Positions 1 through 5,101 of a stretch of 13,398 nucleotides of DNA are shown here, piece after piece. The stretch comes from a bacterium. Its GTDB lineage: Bacteria > RBG-13-66-14. The stretch is taken from positions 1-13,398 of the forward strand of contig DATKYS010000090.1 in the NCBI GenBank assembly GCA_035528375.1. The letters are read 5' to 3'. The position numbers and the translations under genes are program-made. Every line of letters starts with the position of its first letter. Within the stretch, counting starts at the first letter, position 1. Below the pieces are notes generated by a model that was given only the letters and a program-made list of their open reading frames with translations, had not been told where the DNA came from and ran no database searches.

Positions 1-197
1 GAGCCCTGGATGACCGTCTCGCCGCCGTCCCCGCCCATCGGCTCATCGGGATAGTAGGGGTACTCCTCGGGGTAGTAGTCGCCCGTCTCCAGGACCTGCT
101 CCTTCTTGCCGGCGTCCATCCCGTCGGAGAGGGCCAGCATGGGGAACAGGAGCACCAGGGCCAGGCCGGCGATCCATAAGAGATACACACGTCTCAT
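1..197 (-). CDS. 5' part of an exported protein, function unknown (cut by window edge)
   Basis: An open frame on the minus strand starts at ATG 197-195 and runs off the window with 65 codons visible. The start begins MRRVYLLWIAGLALVLLF, a typical signal peptide: two arginines, a hydrophobic core of about 18 residues, and a plausible signal peptidase I site after ALS near residue 25. No lipobox cysteine is visible, so a soluble exported or periplasmic protein is inferred. The mature part seen so far is acidic and rich in Tyr, Pro, Glu and Gly (EEYPYYPDEPMGGDGG), which looks disordered. A purine-rich AGGCGG lies about 9 bases before the ATG. The gene is divergent from the tRNA genes. I do not recognise a family, and the missing C-terminus could hold the defining domain. 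Confidence 0.7.
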   Translation of the reverse strand, partial: MRRVYLLWIAGLALVLLFPMLALSDGMDAGKKEQVLETGDYYPEEYPYYPDEPMGGDGGETVIQG

Positions 198-321
198 CGC
201 GCACCGCCTTTTCGAGGGTCCTCGAAGCGTCGGAAGGACATTGGTATGCTACTACAAAACGGATGTAAAAGTTCCCCCGGACGTCGTCGTGCCCGGCGGC
301 TTTTAATCGGGGCCCGTTCTG

Positions 322-330
322 TGCTATAGT
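322..330 (+). promoter_or_regulatory. Extended -10 promoter for the tRNA-Arg genes
   Basis: TGC followed by TATAGT (hexamer 325-330) is an extended -10 element. No good -35 hexamer lies 16-18 bases upstream (only TT-A-type matches around 302-308), which is tolerated when TGn is present. Transcription would start near 337, about 70 bases before the first tRNA, and could run through both tRNAs into the PIN-protein gene because no clear terminator separates them. The same TGCTAT core recurs at three other promoters in this window. Confidence 0.5.
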
Positions 331-407
331 GGTGGGCGCGCCGCCCCCGGGCTAAACCCGTTAATCCGGACTCCTACATACGACTCTTCGGCCTCGGGAC
401 GGACGTG

Positions 408-483
408 GCGCCCGTAGCTCAGAGGATAGAGCAGCGGTCTTCTAAACCGCTGGTCGGTGGTTCGATTCCACCCGGGCGCGCCA
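408..483 (+). tRNA. tRNA-Arg, anticodon TCT
   Basis: The cloverleaf folds completely. The acceptor GCGCCCG (408-414) pairs with CGGGCGC (473-479). The D arm is GCTC/GAGC (417-420, 429-432). The anticodon stem GCGGT/ACCGC (434-438, 446-450) encloses loop CTTCTAA with anticodon TCT at 441-443. The T arm is GGTGG-TTCGATT-CCACC (456-472). The discriminator is G480 and CCA is encoded at 481-483. TCT decodes AGA and AGG arginine codons. Confidence 0.97.
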
Positions 484-601
484 TCACGGCGGGCGGCTTT
501 TTATCGGTCCTCCGCTCGGGGGACCGGGCGGTCCCGCCGGAAGTCCATGGAGGAGGTCGGTCGGGGAGCGCGGACCCGAGCGTCCGGCTTCCCAGGAGCG
601 T

Positions 602-677
602 GCGCCAGTAGCTCAGTGGATAGAGCGGCGGTCTCCGGAACCGTAGGTCGGAGGTTCGATCCCTCTCTGGCGCGCCA
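602..677 (+). tRNA. tRNA-Arg, anticodon CCG
   Basis: The acceptor GCGCCAG (602-608) pairs with CTGGCGC (667-673). The D arm is GCTC/GAGC (611-614, 623-626). The anticodon stem 628-632/640-644 has one G-T wobble closing pair and encloses loop CTCCGGA, anticodon CCG at 635-637. The T arm GGAGG/CCTCT (650-654, 662-666) also has one wobble pair. The discriminator is G674 and CCA is encoded at 675-677. It reads CGG. It is the second tRNA-Arg in a row, 118 bases after the first, and probably shares its transcript. Confidence 0.96.
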
Positions 678-714
678 CCCCCGCCGACCCCCCCCGAATA
701 CCCGAGGCATCGCC

Positions 715-1701
715 ATGCTCCTCGCCATCCGCATCGGCATCATCGCCTTCATGGGCGGTGTCGCCAGCTTCCTCACCCAGAGCCTTTTTCCCGAGACGGA
801 GTTCGCCTACCTGATCGGCGCCGCGGTGGGCGTCGGGGTGGCGGGAATTTTCGTCGCCCTGGAAATCTGGCTCTCGAAGCGGACCAACCGCCAGGTCATC
901 GCCGGGGCCATCGGCCTCCTCATCGGCCTCGTCGCGGCGGCCATCGTCTCCAACATCGCCATCGTCTCGGAGTACCCCGCCGTCCGCTACACCCTCTCCC
1001 TGGTGATCATGGTGCTCTTCGCCTATCTGGGCGCGACGCTGGCCATCCGCAAGCTGCCGCCGGCCTGGTTCCGGAGGGCGGACCTCCCCGAGGGAGGGGG
1101 CGTGCTGGAGTGGAAAATCCTCGACACCAGCGTGATAATAGACGGGCGCGTCGCCGACATCTGCGCCGCCGGGTTCCTGGAGGGCGTCCTGCTGGTGCCC
1201 AAGTTCGTTCTGAAGGAGCTCCAGCTCATCAGCGACTCCTCGGACTCCCTCAGGCGCAACCGCGGCCGCCGGGGGCTGGACATCCTCAACGACATGCAGA
1301 AGAAGCTCGGCGACCGCGTCCAGATAGAGAGCACCGACTTCCCCGAGCTCGCCGAGGTTGACTCCAAGCTGGTGAAGCTCGCCATGACCAAGGGCGCCAA
1401 GATACTCACCAACGACTTCAACCTGAACAAGGTGGCCGAGCTCCAGGGGATCGAGGTGTTGAACATCAACGATCTGGCCAACGCCCTGAAGCCGGTGTAC
1501 CTGACCGGGGAGCGGATGACGGTGAAGCTCATGAAGGAGGGGACCGAGCCGGGGCAGGCGGTGGGGTACCTCCAGGACGGCACCATGGTGGTGGTGGACC
1601 GGGGCAAGGAACAGATCGGCCGGGAGGTCGAGGTGACGGTCACGAGCCACCTGCAGACCTCGGCGGGCCGTATGATCTTCGCCCGGATGAGCCAGGATTG
1701 A
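715..1701 (+). CDS. YacL-like membrane-anchored PIN/TRAM-domain protein (putative RNase)
   Basis: The 328-residue product has three parts. Residues 1 to about 115 form four hydrophobic segments (for example IRIGIIAFMGGVASFL and AGAIGLLIGLVAAAIV). A PIN nuclease domain starts at ILDTSVIIDGRVADI. A TRAM-like beta domain covers about 269-326. Likely PIN metal-binding acids are D137, E168, D216 and D234 (the last in ILTNDFNLNK). This is the architecture of Bacillus YacL-type proteins, and the length fits that family. It is probably a membrane-tethered endoribonuclease; the physiological substrate is not known to me. The reading frame stays open upstream through the tRNAs, but ATG 715 with GAGG at 704-707 is the sensible start. 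It begins 37 bases after tRNA-Arg(CCG), suggesting read-through transcription, and a methyltransferase follows after 23 bases. Confidence 0.88.
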   Translation: MLLAIRIGIIAFMGGVASFLTQSLFPETEFAYLIGAAVGVGVAGIFVALEIWLSKRTNRQVIAGAIGLLIGLVAAAIVSNIAIVSEYPAVRYTLSLVIMVLFAYLGATLAIRKLPPAWFRRADLPEGGGVLEWKILDTSVIIDGRVADICAAGFLEGVLLVPKFVLKELQLISDSSDSLRRNRGRRGLDILNDMQKKLGDRVQIESTDFPELAEVDSKLVKLAMTKGAKILTNDFNLNKVAELQGIEVLNINDLANALKPVYLTGERMTVKLMKEGTEPGQAVGYLQDGTMVVVDRGKEQIGREVEVTVTSHLQTSAGRMIFARMSQD

Positions 1702-1724
1702 TCCCTCTCGACGGGAGAGCGGGA

Positions 1725-2342
1725 ATGACCTCGATGGGCTCGCGGCGGAGGGACCTCTTCGATGAACTGGCCGAGGAGTGGGACGGCGCCACCTCTCACG
1801 ACCCCGTAAAGCTGGAGTACATCGCCGGTCTTCTGGCCCTCGAAGCCGGTCAACACGTCTTGGACGCGGGGTGCGGCACCGGCGTCATGATCCCCCATCT
1901 GCGTCGGCACCTGGGCGGGTCCGGCATCATAACGGCTCTGGACTTCTCCGGGCGGATGCTCGCGGTGGCGGAGGCGAAGTATCCCCCGGCGGATAACCCG
2001 GATGTAAGGTTCGTCGTCCGGGACGTCAACGGGATGGCATCGGACCGCGAGTTCGACGCGATTCTCTGCTATTCATGCTTCCCCCACTTCCCCGACCAGC
2101 CGGCCGCCGTGAAGACCCTGGCCGCCGCGTTGAAAGAGGGGGGCAGGCTGGTAATCGCCCATTCCCAATCCCGCCGCGCCATCAACGACCTCCACCGGGA
2201 GGCCGGCGGAATATTACGGGGGGACTACCTGCCCACCGTGGCCGAAATTACCGGGATGATGGGATCGGCCGGGTTGAGGGTCACCGGCTCGGTGGACGAC
2301 GAGGGGCTCTTCGCCGTTCGGGCCGAGCGGCCTTCCGCTTGA
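1725..2342 (+). CDS. Class I SAM-dependent methyltransferase, substrate unknown
   Basis: The 205-residue product shows motif I VLDAGCGTGV (residues 45-54), an acidic residue ending strand 2 (ALDFS, D73) that should hold the SAM ribose, and a motif near residue 100 (VVRDVNG) that places the adenine. Strand 4 and later elements (FDAILCYSCFPHF, LKEGGRLVIAHS) complete a Rossmann-type methyltransferase of the UbiE/Methyltransf_11 kind. The substrate cannot be read from sequence; the C-terminal cap (about 150-190) is where specificity would lie. ATG 1725 is preferred: GGGAG at 1713-1717 sits 7 bases upstream. TTG 1698, overlapping the preceding stop, lacks such a site, and ATG 1734 is a second option. 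It is probably co-transcribed with the PIN-domain gene. It ends Ser-Ala-stop right at the border of the AT-rich toxin-antitoxin cassette. Confidence 0.85.
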   Translation: MTSMGSRRRDLFDELAEEWDGATSHDPVKLEYIAGLLALEAGQHVLDAGCGTGVMIPHLRRHLGGSGIITALDFSGRMLAVAEAKYPPADNPDVRFVVRDVNGMASDREFDAILCYSCFPHFPDQPAAVKTLAAALKEGGRLVIAHSQSRRAINDLHREAGGILRGDYLPTVAEITGMMGSAGLRVTGSVDDEGLFAVRAERPSA

Positions 2343-2391
2343 CTTTTTCACCCACCGGTTCGGGATTTCCCGGGCGAAGCGATATCGGCAG

Positions 2392-2420
2392 TTATTATTC
2401 ACCCTTGGGGTGAATAATAA
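2392..2420. promoter_or_regulatory. Perfect 13-bp palindrome, candidate HigA/HigBA operator
   Basis: TTATTATTCACCC (2392-2404) and GGGTGAATAATAA (2408-2420) are exact inverted complements separated by TTG. The repeat ends one base before a TTGACA -35 box, a classic position for a dimeric helix-turn-helix repressor. HigA-family antitoxins usually autoregulate their operon through such sites. An intrinsic terminator for the upstream methyltransferase is less likely: the stem is mostly A/T and no real T-tract follows. Confidence 0.65.
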
Positions 2421-2421
2421 T

Positions 2422-2450
2422 TTGACACATCTGTAAAATCGTGCTATTAT
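2422..2450 (+). promoter_or_regulatory. Near-consensus sigma70 promoter of the higBA cassette
   Basis: TTGACA (2422-2427) is a perfect -35, followed by a 17-base spacer and TATTAT (2445-2450), with TGC directly before it as an extended -10. The -10 overlaps the toxin ATG at 2449-2451. A transcript starting about 7 bases downstream would therefore lack the toxin start codon while still carrying all of higA. A weaker alternative -10 (TAAAAT, 2434-2439) could give a nearly leaderless toxin message. Confidence 0.7.
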
Positions 2451-2793
2451 GCTTATCGGCTACGTTAGTAAAAGAGTAGAAGCTATTTGCACCTCGGTAG
2501 AGAAGGCCCGGAAGGTTCTTCCAAACGATGAACACATCAAGCGTTTCTTGGCACTACTTCAGAATTTGCACACTCATCAAACCCTAGCCGACATACCAAT
2601 TCATACTTCCCCCCTGCACCTCCACCCCCTGAGAGCCGACCGTAAGGGTTTCTGGGCAGCTACCATCAAGGGAAAATGGAGGGTATGTTTTCGCCCCGCA
2701 GGTGAATGCCGTTACAAACCGGACGGTTCAGTGGTGCCGCAGACGGTCACTGAAATCGAAATCGTCGAGATAGTGGATTACCACGATGACTAA
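2449..2793 (+). CDS. higB: HigB-like toxin of the RelE/ParE superfamily
   Basis: The 114-residue product matches the HigB (plasmid maintenance killer) pattern: an N-terminal two-helix region, LHPLRADRKGFW (58-69), the strand WRVCFR (77-82) and the terminal IVDYH (108-112). These residues lie on the RelE-type beta sheet that cleaves ribosome-bound mRNA in characterised members. A loop of about 12 residues (around 85-98) is longer than in compact HigB proteins. ATG 2449 gives an N-terminus that aligns with the family, and no other standard start codon lies nearby in frame. Yet there is no Shine-Dalgarno sequence, and the codon sits inside the -10 box, so translation may be poor or start may be non-standard. 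The stop overlaps the antitoxin start by 8 bases, which implies translational coupling. Composition is AT-richer than flanking genes. Confidence 0.85.
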   Translation: MLIGYVSKRVEAICTSVEKARKVLPNDEHIKRFLALLQNLHTHQTLADIPIHTSPLHLHPLRADRKGFWAATIKGKWRVCFRPAGECRYKPDGSVVPQTVTEIEIVEIVDYHDD

Positions 2794-3883
2794 AAAACCT
2801 GTAAAGCCCGGCCCGTACTACCCCCCGGTGGCGATTCCCCCCGGCTTCACCATCGAAGTGATTCTGTCTGACAGAGGTTGGACCCAGGCCGAATTGGCTC
2901 GACGGATGGGCAGGCCCATCCAAACTGTTAACGAAATTGTAAAGGGCAAAAAGGAAATAACGGCCGATACGGCGATTGAGCTCAGTCGGGTGTTGGGTTC
3001 CCCTGTATCGTTTTGGCTCAACCTGGAGGCCAACCACCGCGAAAATGTAGCGAGGCTGGAACGACTCAAAGCTGAAGAAGGGGAGGTGAAAAAGACCAGC
3101 AATTTTCCCTATGCCGAAATGGTCCGGTACGGCCTGGTCCCACCCACAAGGGTTCTGAGGGAAAGGTTCGAGCACGTGCTGGCTTTCCTCAGCGTCGCTT
3201 GTTTTGACGCGCTGGAAAGCAACCTACCCGTAGTTTTTCGTAAGACTGGTAAACTACCGGTAAGCTTTGAGAAGCTGGCGGTCTGGTTGCAGTGGGGAGA
3301 GCTGAAGATGCAGAGGCTCAAATTGGGTAGGTTTAATAAAACGAAATTGCAATCCAGCTTGAATGAGATCCGTTCTCTCACCTTGGAGAAGCCTGACTCA
3401 TTTGTCCCTAAGCTGGAGAAGATCGGCGAGGAAACGGGCGTGGCCTTTTTGTTCGTGCCCGAATTCAGGGGACTGCCCGTAACCGGCGTGACGCGGTGGA
3501 TTAACGGAAACCCCCTCGTGCAGGTGAACCTGCGTTACAAGACCAACGATCATCTTTGGTTTACGGTTTTTCACGAGATTGGGCATGTCTTGAATTCACA
3601 GAAAAAGCAAGTGTTTATCGATATAAAAGGTGAGGATAATAAAAGTGCCGACGAAGAAAAGGCTGATGAGTTTGCCTGTAGGGTTTTCGTGCCCAAAGGT
3701 GTATTCGAAGAACTCCTCAGCTTGCCTAGAATATCCGAAGCCCTGGTGATGCGATATTCTAGAAAGCTCGGTATCGCCCCCGGTATCTTAGTCGGTATGT
3801 TGCAGCACGAGGGTAAGCTCCCCCACAGTCATCTGAACGGCCTAAAAGAGAAATATACGTGGGAAATTGCACATTCCGCGTGA
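2786..3883 (+). CDS. higA: HigA antitoxin fused to an ImmA/IrrE-type metallopeptidase domain
   Basis: The 365-residue product is much longer than a plain HigA (about 90-100 residues). Residues about 20-80 form an XRE-type helix-turn-helix of HigA type (WTQAELARRMG, then VNEIVKGKKEIT and SPVSFWLNLE). The C-terminal half carries the zinc-protease motif HEIGH at 263-267, with a downstream E-x-x-A-D-x-F-A (E290) as the probable third ligand. In ImmA/IrrE proteins this domain cleaves repressors; here it could act on the antitoxin itself, the toxin or another regulator, which is inference. Long HigA/ImmA fusions next to HigB toxins are a known arrangement. The gene overlaps higB by 8 bases and probably binds the palindrome at 2392-2420. 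Its last codons contain the likely TTG start of dprA, so the two frames overlap by 17 bases. Confidence 0.9.
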   Translation: MTKKPVKPGPYYPPVAIPPGFTIEVILSDRGWTQAELARRMGRPIQTVNEIVKGKKEITADTAIELSRVLGSPVSFWLNLEANHRENVARLERLKAEEGEVKKTSNFPYAEMVRYGLVPPTRVLRERFEHVLAFLSVACFDALESNLPVVFRKTGKLPVSFEKLAVWLQWGELKMQRLKLGRFNKTKLQSSLNEIRSLTLEKPDSFVPKLEKIGEETGVAFLFVPEFRGLPVTGVTRWINGNPLVQVNLRYKTNDHLWFTVFHEIGHVLNSQKKQVFIDIKGEDNKSADEEKADEFACRVFVPKGVFEELLSLPRISEALVMRYSRKLGIAPGILVGMLQHEGKLPHSHLNGLKEKYTWEIAHSA

Positions 3884-5003
3884 CATAGCGCCGGACTCCG
3901 AGGTCGCGGCCTGGATAAGCCTGAACCTGGTCCCCGAGGTGGGGCCGGTTCACTTCCGCCGCCTGGTGGAGCGCCTGGGCTCGGCCCGGGAGGCCCTGGC
4001 GGCGCCCTACGGTCGCCTGATCCAGATTCACGGCATCGGCGAGGTCCGCGCCGCCAACATCCTCGCCGCCCGCACCGAGGCGCACCAAAAGCGCCTGGAG
4101 CGCGAGCTCGACGCGATAAAACGATTCCCCGACCTGTCCCTCTTCCTCCTCTCCGACCCCGACTACCCCGCCCCGCTCAAGGACCTGCCCGACCCGCCGC
4201 CGGTGCTGTACGTGCGTGGGAGCTACCTCCCCGAGGACCGGCTGGCGGTGTCCATGGTGGGCACCCGCAACCCGAGCCCCTACGGCCGGGAGCTGGCGCG
4301 CAAGCTGGGCGGGGGCCTGGCGCGGGTCGGGGTGACCGTGGTCTCGGGCTGCGCCGCGGGGATAGACCTCGCCTCGCAGATGGGGGCCGTCGCCGCCGGG
4401 GGGCGGTCCATCGGCGTGCTGGGTTGCGGGGTGGACCTGGTCTTCCCGGCGAACGAGGGCTCGTCCTACGACAGGATACGGGCCTCGGGCGCCCTGGTGA
4501 GCGAGTTCCCCCTGGGCACGGAGCCCCAGGCGCAGAACTTCCCCCGGCGCAACCGGCTCATCGCCGCCCTTGGGCTGGGCGTGGTTGTTGTGGAGGCGCC
4601 GCGGAAGTCCGGGGCGCTCATCACCGCCGACTTCGCCGCCGAGCTGGGCCGCGAGGTGATGTCCTGCCCCGGCAACGCCATCGGCGCCGGTGCCCGCGGC
4701 TCGCACGCCCTGTTGAAAGAAGGGGCCGCCCTGGTGGAGACGGTGGAGGACATCCTGCGGGCCGTGGGCCACGCCGCCGACCCCCGCCTCTTCGCCGACC
4801 GGGTGACCGCCCCCCAGGCGCCCGACCTGACCGACGGCGAGGCCGCCCTCCTGGAAAGCCTCACCGCCGAGCCCATCCACGTGGACGAGCTCACCTCCCG
4901 TCTGGGAAGCCCCCGGGCGGAGGTCCTCCAACTCCTGTTGTCCCTGGAGCTCAAAGGCGTCGTGGAGCCGCTCCCCGGCATGTACTACCGTCGTCCCTTC
5001 TAG
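3867..5003 (+). CDS. dprA: DprA (DNA-processing protein A), DNA uptake/recombination mediator
   Basis: DprA binds incoming single-stranded DNA and loads RecA in natural transformation, and is also widespread in non-competent bacteria. The 378-residue product has an N-terminal helical region (WISLNLVPEVGPVHFRRLVE), the Rossmann DNA-binding core from about residue 128 (MVGTRNPSPYG, SGCAAGID at 160-167, FPRRNRLIA from 225, SGALITADFA, PGN) and a C-terminal winged helix (about 318-374, ending MYYRRPF). The core motif reads SGCAAGID where SGLARGID is usual, a mild deviation. The only start that keeps the N-terminal domain is TTG 3867, inside higA, with a weak GGGA just upstream. GTG 3939 would cut the domain. 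The odd start suggests that the upstream cassette replaced the native 5' region. It is followed by topA, a common pairing. Confidence 0.93.
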   Translation: MHIPRDIAPDSEVAAWISLNLVPEVGPVHFRRLVERLGSAREALAAPYGRLIQIHGIGEVRAANILAARTEAHQKRLERELDAIKRFPDLSLFLLSDPDYPAPLKDLPDPPPVLYVRGSYLPEDRLAVSMVGTRNPSPYGRELARKLGGGLARVGVTVVSGCAAGIDLASQMGAVAAGGRSIGVLGCGVDLVFPANEGSSYDRIRASGALVSEFPLGTEPQAQNFPRRNRLIAALGLGVVVVEAPRKSGALITADFAAELGREVMSCPGNAIGAGARGSHALLKEGAALVETVEDILRAVGHAADPRLFADRVTAPQAPDLTDGEAALLESLTAEPIHVDELTSRLGSPRAEVLQLLLSLELKGVVEPLPGMYYRRPF

Positions 5004-5010
5004 ACCGCGC

Positions 5011-5039
5011 TTGCCAAGCCCGCCGATTTCTGCTATAAA
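5011..5039 (+). promoter_or_regulatory. topA promoter
   Basis: TTGCCA (5011-5016, 5 of 6 to consensus), a 17-base spacer and TATAAA (5034-5039) preceded by TGC make a strong extended -10 promoter just after the dprA stop. Transcription would start near 5046 and leave a leader of about 55 bases before topA. topA can therefore be expressed independently of dprA. Confidence 0.75.
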
Positions 5040-5101
5040 CCCCAGAAAACGACGCCGCCCGAAAATTTACACGGCTCCTCCCTCACACCGGGCCGAACAA
5101 C

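Larger units (their letters stand above)
2334..3884. mobile_element. Putative acquired toxin-antitoxin cassette with short flanking direct repeats
   Basis: Base composition drops sharply between the methyltransferase stop and the dprA body: the higB and higA genes use many A/T-ending codons, unlike the strongly GC-ending neighbours. The borders carry TTCCGCTTGAC (2334-2344) and TTCCGCGTGAC (3874-3884), an 11-base direct repeat with one mismatch. At both borders it spells the Ser-Ala-stop end of a gene. No transposase or integrase is present. Acquisition is inferred from composition and context; the repeat could be chance. Confidence 0.35.

Noticed and set aside
457-714. N-terminal extension of the PIN/TRAM protein upstream of ATG 715
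   Set aside because: The open frame runs through both tRNA-Arg genes and gives an Arg/Pro/Ser-rich stretch. The real protein starts at ATG 715 with a ribosome site and a membrane helix.
1698-1724. TTG start for the methyltransferase overlapping the previous stop
   Set aside because: ATG 1725 has a GGGAG ribosome site at proper distance and the extra nine residues are not typical of the fold.
2392-2420. Intrinsic terminator of the methyltransferase gene
   Set aside because: The stem is mostly A/T, no T-tract follows, and the position abutting a -35 box fits an operator better.
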